A stretch of DNA of 64,000 bases. Source: Multifurca ochricompacta. Lineage: Eukaryota > Basidiomycota > Agaricomycetes > Russulales > Russulaceae. The translations under genes were made by a program, and so were the position numbers. Under the pieces are notes generated by a model, which searched no databases, was not told the origin of the DNA, and was given only the letters and a program-made list of their open reading frames with translations. Numbering within the stretch: position 1 is the stretch's first letter; each line of letters opens with the position of its first letter. The stretch spans positions 1-64,000 of the forward strand of contig WTXG01000093.1 of the NCBI GenBank assembly GCA_022496185.1. The letters run 5' to 3'. This document shows, piece by piece, positions 45,846-57,311 of the stretch.

Positions 45846-47249
45846 CAATCCCAATCCCAATCCTGCCCTGTCAACTTTATACCAAGCAAGGACCTCCATC
45901 AAAGGTGGCCGAGCTACAGGATTCACTTTCAACAGCGGCCTGCTCAGCGTTCGAAAATCTTCACCCCAGCTGACACCCCAGTTGATCAGATATTCCCCAA
46001 GATGCTCTATCATCTGTCCGCACGCCCATCGATCAGCCAGGATCACACTGTACCTCCTTCTCGGTCCATCTTCACTTCCTACTTCTGGCGCCACCCAACA
46101 TGGTGTCCCACGATAACCCTCAACCTCTGTCTCCACACCCTCAACAAAGACTGAAATTCCAAAGTCAATGATTGACAGCAATCGAGTCGAAGACCCCTTC
46201 TGGGAGGTGACGACAACATTGTTCGGCTTCAAGTCGAGATGAGCGATCTTGTGCTCATGCATGAATGCCACTCCTTCTAGAAATTGAACTGCCAATGACT
46301 CCACATCTTCAGGACACTTGTTATGATGCAAAAAAACATTTAGAGGGGTCCTCCTAGGCATCGCAATCACCTTGTCGATATGGAGATCAATGATGCTGAG
46401 GAGTTCAATTGTATGATTCATTGAAGACTTGAGATCCTTCGAATTCAAATACTCCAAGATCTTGAGCTCGTTTCTGTCAGCGTCAACGAGCTTTAGAACA
46501 ACGTGCGAGCCGTCCAATGAAGTGGCGTTGGACATCGTTGGTGGAAGCTGATACCCAAACCCCAAATGCCAAGTGTAAGTACTGGTCCGTGTGTTGGTCA
46601 ACAATAAGATGCACATACCGGATTCAATGGCTTCAACTCATCATTCTCATCCTCTTCCAATGGAAGATTAAAACCAGCAGCCTCAAGTGCTTCCTGCACA
46701 TGTGGATCCTGAAGCAACTTCTTTTCCTTTCCCACTTCCTTTCCCTGACCTTTCTCGGCTGCCTGCTTCTTTGTAGCTCGTGAGTTATTGCCATCGCTGT
46801 CATATGTATGCTTTGATGTATAAGCCTCATATTTTTGCTGAGAGACCTCGACTTTGGCTTCAGTCAACTTTCTTGATAATGCTTTGGGAAATTTCTCGTC
46901 CTGCTCCTTCATCCATGAGATGAAATTGTGAAGCTGAAAAATGAAATGGAATGTTTCTTCTGGTTTCATCAGGTTAAATATCTGGGTGCTGTACTCAACC
47001 TATGGAATCCAAATCAGCCACCTTTTTGAGCGAACACATTTTGAATAAAATCATTACTGTTTTATTACCAACATCAGTCTCACACACAAGATATTCCCGT
47101 GCATTGAATTGCTGATCAATGTAGATAGCCATGATGACCACAGGTTTAGGAGAACCCCCTTGTAAAAAGTTTCCAAAACAAGCCAGGCAGGAAGCCTGCA
47201 GGAGCATCCACCACATATCCCATTCATTAGCTGGATCTGAGGTGATCTC
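45846..47249 (-). pseudogene. protein-kinase domain and linker of the split kinase-type gene
   Basis: Middle and C-terminal part of a kinase-type gene reading leftwards. Kinase core at 45850-46550: VVLKLVDADRNELKILEYLN (N-lobe), catalytic loop HKIAHLDLKPNNVV, DFG intact (IIDFGISVFVEG), GTPCWVAPEVGSEDG activation-loop end, ADRWACGQMI. The HxD-K-x-x-N and DFG residues are all present, so the domain was catalytic when intact. At 46598-46969 is the linker (FHFIFQLHNFISWMKEQDEK, basic Lys-rich tract), and at 46995-47249 WDMWWMLLQASCLACFGNFL and VVIMAIYIDQQFNAREYLV. The frame runs into the Ty3 LTR at 45845 and into the hAT-A end at 47250, and continues beyond both insertions. Related relic at 329-1413. 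Confidence 0.8.
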
Positions 47250-47724
47250 TAGTGATTGGCAGGGGTAACCCTGGGGTATACTCATTGGTACCTGTACCCG
47301 TACCCATACCTGTCACTATGGGTACAGGTAACCCGCGGGTTACCTGTGGGTCACCTGTAAAAACGCATGCAAGTTCTTTACTTGCATCGTGCATTTCGGA
47401 TAACTGGCCTGGGCCTTCCCAGACCAAGAAGATACACAACGCGTTCATTTGTGGCTGCTTAAGATCCCTCAATGGCTAGTGTTTAAAGGTCCGGTTGCCC
47501 AAACCGAAAAAACGACCGAAACCGGACCGAACCCGACCGAATGCAACCGGACCGTCGGTTGCGGTTGCACAGATTCCCAGACTTATCGGTTGCCGGTTGC
47601 ACACTATTACAGAATTTTGAAAGACCGATGAAAACCGGTTTACACCGGTTGCAACCGGTCTTTTACATAATACGAAGACCATTGATTTCTTAGGTATTAT
47701 GTCAGCTCCTGAAACCCAAAAATA

Positions 47725-47802
47725 ATGGCTGCATCATGGATTGAACCCAAGACCTACCAGACATAGCTGGGTCCATTGCTCTAACCACTGAGTTACACAC
47801 CC
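47725..47802 (-). other. tRNA-like module in the left end of hAT-B
   Basis: The minus strand reads TAACTCAGTGGTTAGAGCA (A-box-like, 47785-47795 core) and GGTTCAATCC (B-box-like, 47738-47747) at tRNA-like spacing. Stem pairing is imperfect, so a functional tRNA is unlikely. The same module sits inverted at the other end. Confidence 0.6.
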
Positions 47803-47959
47803 TCATGAAATATAATGGCACAATTTCTTATATTAAGGTCATGTCAACAGAAGTACCAACTCGGAGGATCAAATTGCAAGTGGCAAACACAATACACCGC
47901 CAAACAATGTCGAGTATACAGTGCAATATTACTTGTGTTCATTAACGTGTCAATACAAC

Positions 47960-50900
47960 ATGGCAAAAACCAATGCTCCAACCACAAAGGGTAAAATCAC
48001 AGCACACACAAAGGCACCAGCAAAGAAACCAGCTCCAAAAAAGGTAGGACTAACAAAAGCACCAGCAAAGAACAACAGGTCTTCGAAGCAAGCAGCAGTG
48101 GATGAACGTTCAGAAGAATCCTCAGATGAAGAGCCTGATCATAGGCCTTGGAAGAAACACTGTGCAAAACCATCAAAGGAAGCTAGTGAGGATGAGGAGG
48201 TTCAGAATGAATCTGACGAACCTGAGGTGTTGAGTGGGCATGATTTACTGGATGACTCTGAGGTACGAAGCTTGCAATTTATCTTCTATACAAAATGTTA
48301 ACAGATGTCAAGGGAGATGGGCTCCAAGATTATCACCTACCCATCCTGTCTGAGGTCCATACACAAAAGGACAAGGCAAGGGACATTCGACTTATCTTCA
48401 CAGATAAAATCACAGTCAAGTTTGTTATGGATGATAGTAGGGTGGATACACGAACTGGACGTTGGTGTAATATATGCAAGTAAGTAATAATTCATGAGAA
48501 TAAAAGATCACTTACCAGAGCTTTGATAGAAATGATGAAGAATTTGTGAGGAAGAACACGAAGCGGAAAGCATTCCTCACCGGGGGTAACTCCTCCTGTC
48601 GGCAGCACATCCGTCAACATTATTCAATATACCAGGAACAATGCAAGAAAGAAAACATACCTGAGCACCATTGGGCAATGCCGCGTCCACTCTGGAAAAA
48701 GATTGAAGAAGAAAGAAGGGGAAAGAAGGTGGGGACACAGGGAACATTGGACATGTCAGTTAGAAAGCCGATGAATGCACCTGTGTTTACCCGAGAAGAT
48801 GTGCTTCATGCAGTCACTCAATTTGTTGCAGTCGATGACCAGGTAAGACTCACCATTAGAGGAAAGTAACACTCATATCCCCATCACCTCCATTAGTCCC
48901 TTGCTGTTGCAAACAAAACCACCTTCCGAAACTGTTTGGTTGCAATGTGACCAAAGTCAGCCTTACAAGACCTGCCAACAACAAATGATGTAGTCAACCA
49001 TCTGCACAACAAGTTCGTTAAGTGGGTGGTGCAGCTTAAAAAAGATGTTGAGGTTCGTAAACTTTATGCTAGTGAATATTGAGACTTACCAACACTATGA
49101 CAGATGGCTCCTGGTCTAATCTCCACAACAGCAGATATGTGGACAGCTGATACCACGAAAGCAGCATTTCTTGGTGTCACTGCACACTGGATTGAGGTTA
49201 GAATGGAGCCTAAGGAGACATGGGAGTTACGTTCAGAAGTTATCGGGTTTCGATCAGTATCAGGCGACCACAGTGGGGAGAACTTGGGGCGTTACTTCAT
49301 AGGTGTCCTCAATCGGATTGGGATTATGAGTGGGGAACAATCCAAAGTAAGTCAACCAGTACCGAATCGTGATTGATGTCTGACGCTTTTGACAGCTCCT
49401 CACCCTCACCCTCGACAATGCCTCAAGCAACACTGCAAAATGTAAAACTATTGAAGCTACCCACGAACGACAGAAGCTTCCCTTGTGGTCTGCAGAGGCA
49501 AATCAACTTCCGTAATGTTTATTGTTGACTTGTTGAATATTATCCTCTAATCATCAGTACAGTTGTTTAGGTCATGTTGTCAACCTAGCAGAAGTCAACG
49601 TGATGACCCATGTCACGAAGATTGCTGCTGTGGAAACAGCAACAGCCATCTGGGAGTATGACCCAACCCTCCCCGACAATCGCATGCTGAATGGTTCCTT
49701 GGATGTAATCGCAGCTATCCGGACACTTGCAATCAAGGTTTGTTGTATTATCCCTCACACAATTCTCTAACTTGCTATAGATTCAGTCATCTGGACAGCG
49801 TGTTGAAGCATTCCAGAAGCTACAAATTGAATATGGCCTTCAACACCCACTCAAAATACCACTTCACAGCAACGTTCGGTGGGGTACTGCCCATCGCATG
49901 CTCAGTGTAGCCTACAAACTCCGCCAGGTATGCTGAGAGTTCATTTCCTATCTATTCTTCATCTAAACAAGTAATAGCCTATCAATCTATTCGTTGCAAG
50001 TGCTGACCATCGATATGGCCCTATCACAACAATCCGATCCAATGGCCGGGTCTCTAAGCATATAACATGGTCGGCATTCACACTCTCCGAGACTGACTGG
50101 GAACGGGTGAAGGAAGCGTGTGAGATTCTGGTGGTATGTGAACTGTAAGTAATCATTGCAATGAAACTGACTCACTCTCACAATCCAGGACTCCAACCGA
50201 ATTCAACAAACCTTCTCTGCTGAAAAGCAGCCAACATTGTGGCGAGCCCTACCTGCAATTGAAGAGCTTCAAACGGCTTGGGAAGCCAAATGCAACAATC
50301 CACGTTTTGCTGTGTACCGAACTGCAATCGTTGATGGACTTGCAAAGCTTAACAAATATTACTCACGGTTTGATGAGAAGCCTGCATACATATTAGCTCT
50401 TGGTATGTTCATTTCAATAACTAGTATGTGATCTTTCTGACATTGATACACAGTCCTACATCCATACTTCAAGCTGGCATACATTAATTTGGCATGGGGG
50501 GGTGCAGAGGAACAGGAAGCAGAGCATCGAATGGGGAACCAAGAGGCAAAGAACTGGCAGGAGGAGGCACAGAATATACTTGAGAACATGGTACGCCCCG
50601 CACTTCTACTGATATTCCCACTCTGGCTAATGATGGTGCTAGATGGAACGACACTGGAAGGCCAGCTCAATGACACTAACTACACCAACCAAATCCACTA
50701 GCAATATGATGCAACGCAATGATGAATCCATTTTATCCGAGTTTGATCACCATCGCTTGGCCCTGCTCTCTAACCAAGCTAAAGATGAAGGATGGCAATC
50801 AGAGATGCACCGATATTTGAAGGACCTACCAGCTGATGTTACGAAGGATACAGATATAGTGAAATGGTGGCAGGTACGCTGGCATTGCACACTGATTGTA

Positions 50901-51251
50901 ATCAATTACACTGATTATGATTTGTTACAGAACAACGGGGTACTATATCCCACCCTCCGCCGTATTGCACTCGACTACCTCCCCTGTCAAGCTTCATCAG
51001 TACCTTGCGAACGTCTTTTTTCAGCTGGGGGTGAAATTGCAACAAAACGACGTGCTCAACTTGGGGCAGCACGGTTTGAAGAACTGCAGATGATGAAATT
51101 TGCTTGGAGGAACAACATCGGGGATCTTGCAGCCTGGAACTCAGCACAGGTAGAAGAGATTGATAATGAGATGAGAGAGTACAAAGATATGCTGGTTGCT
51201 GATCAGGACTTCGAGGAATGGGATAAATTGGCAGACGTGTTCATTATTTAG
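47960..51251 (+). CDS. hAT transposase with BED zinc finger
   Basis: Catalyses cut-and-paste transposition. Start chosen at MAKTNAPTTKGK (47960); the Lys-rich N-terminus looks like a nuclear localisation region. Then a BED-type zinc finger (GRWCNICK ... GNSSCRQHIRQHY), an RNase-H-like core opening with STTADMWTADTTKAAFLGVT (first Asp), TLDNASSNTAKCKT (second Asp), CLGHVVNLA and VRWGTAHRML. The C-terminal dimerisation region reads LDYLPCQASSVPCERLFSAG, then GEIATKRRAQLGAARFEELQ. About ten short introns with GT-AG ends are needed (e.g. after 48262, before 50945). I see no unavoidable stop, so it may be functional. Exon edges around 48.48-48.54 and 50.6-50.7 kb are uncertain. It could mobilise hAT-B relatives; hAT-A and hAT-C have different ends. 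Confidence 0.88.
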
Positions 51252-52569
51252 AGTAGGGTGGTTTTACTTTCTCTTTGTTTTCAATTCATACTATATTAAT
51301 ATTATAATATATAAATGTATCACTTGTTTTGTTATTATTACAGTATTGGTAGCATCAATGCCAACTTGCGAACAAGAGGTTCAAACTGAAAGCAATTCGA
51401 CTATTCTAGCAATGCATGTGTGACCCATCGAACGGACGGCGCGCAGCCCTACCGCAGCCCTCTGTACTCGACTTCCACCACCTTAGCCAAACTTACATCT
51501 GGTTCATCCATCCTTCTCTTTGCCCCCCTGGTGCCAAGGTCCTTTTTCTTCATATAGATTCGACCACTCCATTCTAACCTTCCAGTAATCACCACAAAAT
51601 GTACAAGCACTTCCAAGTCATGGTTGCCAGCTGACATCGTTTCGAACTTCCCTTATTCGTTCCCATCACCTACCAAGTGCATCATGACTCTACCTTCCGC
51701 AACGAACCCCACCCTCCAACACACAATCCCCGCTGTCAAGGAGGTTCTTCTTGTGGGCCTGAAGGACTTGAAGTGGACGTCGCACTAGCATCGTGGAATG
51801 TAAGTACTTTGTTTGTTTATTCTTGGTATTGCTTCTGACATTTTTATAGGAAAAGCGAGCCGATTACCTCTATCTCCACTTTAGCTGTGTGGAACATTCA
51901 GGTATTATCTAGCTCTCTACAAACAACTGTCCGCGTATTTGGGTGCGTGGGTGCAGGACCACTTGATGATTGAGAGTGTAATGCCAACAGGCCCGGATCA
52001 CAAAATGGTCGGCGCCACGGCCTCCACCATCATGAACTCACGCGAGGAATGGACGATGGCGTAGTGTCGAGGGACAGGGGCAACAAAAGCAGATGTGGAG
52101 TTGTTCGGGCTGGCGCAAACCATGCGCTGGCTATGCGATTTCTTTGCAGGAGTGACAATTGCTCCTGAAATCATCATTACGTGCTCCTCTTCCTCTCTCT
52201 TACGATTACAATCGCGTGATCCCAAAGCGTTCAGGGGGGATTTTGTCTCCTTTCAATGATTGCTGACATCTCTCACCTCCTCTTTCCTAGAGACCTCGCT
52301 CACCTTCATGTGGGCCCTGGCAATGAGGGACTACCGAGCCCAGACTGTCTCATCAAAATCTGCTCATCACTGCCGGATCTCCATCCCTCTGGCGGCCCTC
52401 TCCAGCTAAGTGGCACTCCCTCTCTCATCTTCGCGCATTTGACAATTGGCGTGGGGAATGGGTCCGGGAGCGAGCGTCTCATACCCCCACAAATGATTAC
52501 CCAGAATGATCTGACAACCGGGCGTACACCCTCTCCATCAACCATCCCCCTGATGACTCAAACCATCCG
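51252..52569. other. hAT-B interior without recognised gene
   Basis: Terminal A/T-rich tract after the transposase gene, then several short frames. None carries a domain I can name. Codon-like texture at 51.65-52.05 kb may be a captured or decayed exon. Confidence 0.35.
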
Positions 52570-52908
52570 TTGTGGTCCGCCGCGACTCACCGGCCCAAGG
52601 CTGGCCTCCCTCCCCTCTCCCAACACACCACCTCTACAGCAATGCGCCTAGCCACAGGCCACATCTTCACAGCCGACTGCTCAACCCGGTTTAGTCATGA
52701 CCTACCTCCCTCTTCCCGCATCTGCACCTGCGACGGCTCCACAGTGGCCACTGCCACTCACACATTCCTTACACATGCCCCACTCATCATGCCGCGCTCC
52801 GTTGGATCCAGGTTTTCACGACAAAAAAATATGTGGAAGCGTTTCTTCGCTTCCTACAGGAGTCGTGTGCAGCTTTCAAGCCGTACACTACAAGACAACC
52901 CCAACTAG
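52570..52908 (+). pseudogene. fragment resembling a LINE RNase H / C-terminal tail
   Basis: The plus strand reads AMRLATGHIFTADCSTRFSH followed by RICTCDG and HTFLTHAPL. This follows the pattern RLRTGH-F-G-Y--RF----C-CG----H-L--CPL seen after the RNase H domain in fungal non-LTR elements. The last Cys is replaced by Ala. Only about 110 codons remain, inside hAT-B, so it is a relic. Assignment is by pattern memory only. Confidence 0.4.
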
Positions 52909-53832
52909 GTTCCGCAGGGTAAGGGGCCCCTTTCTGGCTCAGAAAGCGACTTCTAAACTGGCACCTTAGCACACATTCTTTTCCCCTAGCTGGGTTTTTA
53001 CCATGGGTCCTCACTCAACAATTTAATTTTCCCTTAAAGTAGTTACCAGAGCTCATGTCTAGTAACTGTTCGACTTAGGCAATGTGCATTATAAAGTTGA
53101 TTTAAAAAATAAATAAAAATAAATAAAAAAACCAACTGGTAAGCATGGAATAAAATGTATGGTCAGCATTTGAAACGGGCCACATCCGTGATCTGTTTGG
53201 TGTCGCTCAGTCTGCACTTTGTAGAGGTAGAGCCTGACGCAGGCACCCTTATGGGCCATGTCGACCGTTCCAAACTTTGCGCCACCTCGCCACTTGCCTC
53301 GATCTCATATGCCTCACTCTTCTCATCTCCCCTCGTATTCACTAATGTCCCGTCCACAGCCTCGGCAATGCCGCTGTCTTTCTTATTGGTGGCCTCACAC
53401 GCGACGTCACGCCAATCCCTATTTTGCTGCGCTCCGGTGATGTCGTCGTGATATCTGGCCCTGCATGCTGGTGCGCATACCGCGGCGTTCTGCACATTAC
53501 TCGAAGGAACATTGCCACTATATCTTGAGGAGGATGCCAATGTGGATAGGGGAATTTGGGTGTGCCGCTAAAGGAGTTGTCACTGTATGCACGAAACATC
53601 ATGGAAGACACCACTTATTTGTGCAATAAAGTTTAATCTGCAAGTTGGGTATTACAAGTTGGGAGAGCGAAATGGATTCTTAGAGCAGAATCGCGTGCGT
53701 ACCCTAGACTGAAGCCAATAGACAGGCTGTATTGCCAATGTGCCGTCATACATCATGGTAATCAATGTCATGAGCTGAGTGTTCGAGGTAAGGTTCCGTG
53801 GGCACACAAAACAGCAAGCATACGCACCGTCT
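52909..53832. other. hAT-B interior, unassigned
   Basis: Overlapping frames on both strands at 53.15-53.6 kb (minus: RYHDDITGAQQNRDWRDVAC, SGIAEAVDGTLVNTRGDEKS) look protein-like but I cannot place the family. The stretch at 52.95-53.13 kb is A/T-rich filler. Confidence 0.3.
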
Positions 53833-54302
53833 TCAACCTCTCCCCAGCGCTCGATTTGACTAGTAACCTCCACTTGGGCTACCAGAAATGGTGCAGAGGG
53901 GCTAAGCGCGGTTGTCGAAGAAGACTTGGAAGATTGGAGGATGACTTTGAAGCAATTAGTCTTGCTGATGTGCCTCTTGGAGTTGTTGAAGGCGTCGGAG
54001 AAGTTGGAGTCGGTCAAGCTGAGTCAGTCGCTGTCAGTGCCAGTAGAACGTCGGGCATAGCATGGAAGTGGGGGTTAGTAGCTCGACGTCAAAGGTGTCA
54101 CGAGCCCAGGTGAGCAGGGGGTCCCAGTGCTTATTTTGCAGATGCACAAGTGGATCTGGGTAATCCTGATGGAAGCTAGCGTAACATGTAACAAGTGAGA
54201 AAGCAGACACACACCAGACCGTATCAGTGTCGAGATAATTAAGTAGGGCTTTGCACACATCCACATGCGTTACAGCTTCATTCATCGAGTCTGTCGCGCG
54301 CG
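53833..54302 (-). pseudogene. ATP12: fragment of ATP12-like F1-ATPase assembly chaperone captured by hAT-B
   Basis: Exon-like blocks on the minus strand: 54215-54302 (DSMNEAVTHVDVCKALLNYL then DTDTV), a 39-bp GT-AG intron, then about 54050-54175 (CFHQDYPDPLVHLQNKHWDP, LLTWARDTFDVELL). At 53833-53900 comes VAQVEVTSQIERWGEVED. The order YLDTDT - W-PL--W----F-V - SQI--WGEVED matches the ATP12 family, mitochondrial chaperones for the F1 alpha subunit. The link between blocks is degenerate and there is a stop after FYWH, so it is not functional. Retained intron signals show capture from genomic DNA, not from mRNA. Confidence 0.6.
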
Positions 54303-54995
54303 CTGCAAAAGAAGTCTACTTCTAGATAAGTTCATTACTCAACAGAGAACTGATGCACACATCGTACCATAGGAAGTGCGTAGGACTTGAGCAAACTACG
54401 TTGGTTTTCCCACTGTCACAATAAGCGTTGTGGAGAGGCGTTTCGAGCAAGGCAAGAGTAAAGGCTTTCCCGGGCGTCTTGAGTGTTGCTTCTGCACTTG
54501 TACTACAGATGTGGGTTGACGGAAGTGACATGAATGGGGGTACACACATGGTTTGTTGCTGTGACTGGCGTGCTGGCATCATGAGACGAGGTTGACGTTC
54601 ATATATTTAAAGTCCAAGTAACTCACTGATATCTGAGATGTCGGAGGATTCCAAGCCTGAGAGTGTGACCCAACGTGAACATGACGATATCCAGCAGGAG
54701 TGGTGCATTCAAAGGTTCGATGATTCATTTTCACACACAGCAGGCATCAAGTCGATGCTGAGCAGACTCCAGAAGAGGCTGGGATGGAGGATGGTGATGG
54801 GATTCTGGAAGTTGAGCTCATGAATCTGACAGAAGGACCAAGCGCGGAGGTCTTGGTGAGTGACCCGTCGATCCTGTTCGGCCAATCTGCATTGCGTGGG
54901 GTTGTTACTTCTGGTTCTGGTCTCATTGTTGAATGTCACACAATGCAACTTTACATGACCTTAATATAGAAGGTTGTGTGATTATATTTCATGAG
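54303..54995. other. hAT-B interior, unassigned
   Basis: A minus-strand frame at 54322-54582 lies just upstream of the ATP12-like blocks and might be more of that captured gene, but no motif supports it. A plus frame at 54638-54969 is unrecognised. Confidence 0.3.
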
Positions 54996-55075
54996 GCTGC
55001 GTAACTCAGCGGTCAGAGCACCAAAGACCCAGCTTGTTCTGGAGGACCTGGGTTCTAATCCCGGGTCCAGGCTTT
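54996..55075 (+). other. tRNA-like module in the right end of hAT-B
   Basis: TAACTCAGCGGTCAGAGCA (A-box-like, core 55002-55012) and GGTTCTAATCC (B-box-like, 55051-55061) with a 5-bp T-arm-like stem (CTGGG/CCCGG). It is the inverted partner of the module at 47725-47802. A functional tRNA is unlikely because the anticodon arm pairs poorly. Confidence 0.6.
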
Positions 55076-56565
55076 GCATAGAGAATTTTACATATCGGTA
55101 AGACCGGTTCAGACCGATTCCCGGACCGATGGCAACTAGTCCTAACCGGTCTTGGATGGGACCGGTTGAAACCGGTTGATGGACCGGCAACCGGACTGAA
55201 ATGAACCGTTTTTCGGTTTTTAAGTGGTCCGGTCCGGTTATCTAGACATGAGGTGCAACCGCAACCGGTTGCGGTCCGCGGTTGCAGCCCATCATGGTCT
55301 AAAAACCGGACCGAACCGGACCTTTAAACACTATCAATGGCTCTTGTTTTATGTTCAGAAGATTAAGATAATTCATTATTCCATTTTTATTTTATTATTC
55401 TGCTTTCAATTTTATACAAGCACAACTAAAATCCAGTATACAGAGATGATTAGATAGGATGTTATAGAACATTGATGAAAAGCCTGTCAGATAACCACAC
55501 AGAATGCAAAAAAATTTGATGAACACATAGAAATTGGCAGGGGTAACCCCTGGATAATTGTTTTGATACCTGGGTTACCCATAAAATGAAACGCATGCAA
55601 GTTCTTTACTTGCATCGCGCATTTCGGACAATCAGCCCAGGCCATCCCGGTCAAGGAGATACGCACTCGGACATAACGCGTTCATTTATGGCTACTCAAG
55701 ATCCCTCAAAGATTCCTATTTTATGTTCATAAGATTAAGATAATTTATTATTCCATTTTTATTTTATTATTCTGGTCTCAATTTTATACGAGCGCAACTG
55801 ATCTTTGCATTTCTGCACATTTCGGATAAATGGCCCAGGCCATCCCAGTTAAGGAGATAAGCACTTGGACACAACACGTTCATTTATGGCTACTCAAGAT
55901 TCCTCAAAAATTGTTGTTTTATGTTCAGAAGATTAAAAGGATCTTTTATTTACATTATTATTTTATTATTCTAGTTTCATTTCATACAAGCGCGACTGTC
56001 CTGGTCCCTGGATGCACATTTCTGCGCGTTTAAGTCAACCTTCCTTAATAGGAAGGAGGTCAGACCACCATGCGATGCAATGTAGTCGCTGCCCCATGCA
56101 GCTTGTAGATACACGCAGGCCTTGTTTCAATAAAGTAATTTGATAATTAGATTATAGAATAGTCTAAAGTAGTCTAGAGAGTATTTTAGATAGTGCCAGA
56201 CCAGCAGAATTGGTCACGCGTTAATAAAACAGATGCATCATGATTTTCAAGAATGTAGATCACTGATAACAGTTTTATTTTACATCACACTGTTAATCTG
56301 CTTTGATATTTTGTAGGATAACACTAGAACATATTTAAAGCCACCTGTATCATACATCAGATGAGATCTTGTATTTTTGTGGCTGCAGATGTGTTTTATC
56401 TTGGAAATTCTACTGATCTTGTCAATGGATAATCGGCACCTATACCCGCCAAACCCACCGCACAGGTACAGGTTTCCACGGGTTGGGAGCCATATACCCG
56501 TACCTGTACCTGGCAAAACCCATGGCGCTTACCTGTGTGGGTATGAAAACCCTTGACAATCACTA

Positions 56566-57311
56566 GTGATCTCTAACAAGAGATGAGGAAAATCTTTGAC
56601 TCTGAGTTGAAAGTCGCTCCTTGGAGTATACTGAAACCACTCTTCAGGTCTGTCAGGACCCCCGACCCGAACAACTAAATGGAACAGCCAATCAGCTTCA
56701 CTGTAACTCTATATCAGACATGTGAGAATTCAATGTTGCACTTCAAACACTCACAACTTGTAGTGCGCATTATCTGGGAACAATCAGTTAAATTCACCTT
56801 GAATTGTCCCAAGCAAGCGGTGCATCTGCACATGCTTATTATCAGTATAGTTCTTCAGACAATGGAATTCGCCACATGTGAGAATGCTGGCATATTGACT
56901 GAGTTCACCCTCCATCATGAAATTGGCTGCTCCAGGTTGAAAAAATGTTTGAAACAAGTTGCCAAGCCGACTGCTCAAATACGTTGTGAGACTTGTCATT
57001 CTCTCATTAACCTGAAACAATCTAGCAATTGTAACAGCAAGGGACAGGATTAAGCTTACATTAGGTTGATAGTGGTGTGGACTGTTCAGACAGTCCACAA
57101 ATCCATGAAGAAATGAAGAGTGAGGATTGGAGGATGTGGGGGTGAGTTCTTTGACTTTATTTGATTCAGCATCCCCTGGGCAAAGATTGGCGAAGGGCGC
57201 CCTAGCAGGCACACAAAAAGAAAGAAAGGGCTCGTATATGCCCTCTTTCCGGGGTAGAGATTGGAGGAGGGTCTTGGTCATGGAGGGGTGAATGTTGGGC
57301 ATTTGTGGCAA
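56566..57311 (-). pseudogene. N-terminal part of the split kinase-type gene
   Basis: The minus frame from 57311 (MPQMPNIHPSMTKTLL) runs through LTPTSSNPHSSFLHGFVDCL, VNERMTSLTTYLSSRLGNLF and HCLKNYTDNKHVQMHRLLGT. After a likely intron near 56.68-56.78 kb it continues as EEWFQYTPRSDFQLRVKDFP up to the hAT-A duplication. Joined across GTGATCTC it continues into the reading at 47249 (ITSDPANEWDMWW) in phase. N-terminal domain of unknown function that precedes a kinase domain, a layout found in Agaricomycete kinase families. Confidence 0.65.

Larger units (their letters stand above)
47477..55333. mobile_element. autonomous-type hAT element (hAT-B), 7857 bp
   Basis: Flanked by TCAATGGC (47469-47476 and 55334-55341); hAT-A copy 1 has the empty site with a single TCAATGGC near 36868. 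Ends TAGTGTTTAAAGGTCCGGT and inverted ACCGGACCTTTAAACACTA match perfectly. Subterminal zones (about 150 bp each) are dense in ACCGGTT/AACCGGT words, and the homology between the two ends extends inward for over 300 bp. It encodes a spliced hAT transposase (47960-51251) and carries about 3.7 kb of additional sequence with gene fragments. Confidence 0.95.
47250..56565. mobile_element. hAT-A element, copy 2, containing hAT-B
   Basis: Flanked by GTGATCTC (47242-47249 and 56566-56573). Same termini as copy 1 (TAGTGATTGGCAGGGGT; AACCCTTGACAATCACTA). Real hAT-A sequence is 47250-47476 plus 55342-56565; the rest is hAT-B. It interrupts the kinase-type gene within an exon. Confidence 0.93.

Noticed and set aside
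47725..47802. Genuine tRNA gene
   Set aside because: A- and B-box-like elements are present but the acceptor and anticodon stems do not pair well. The module lies in a transposon end with an inverted partner.
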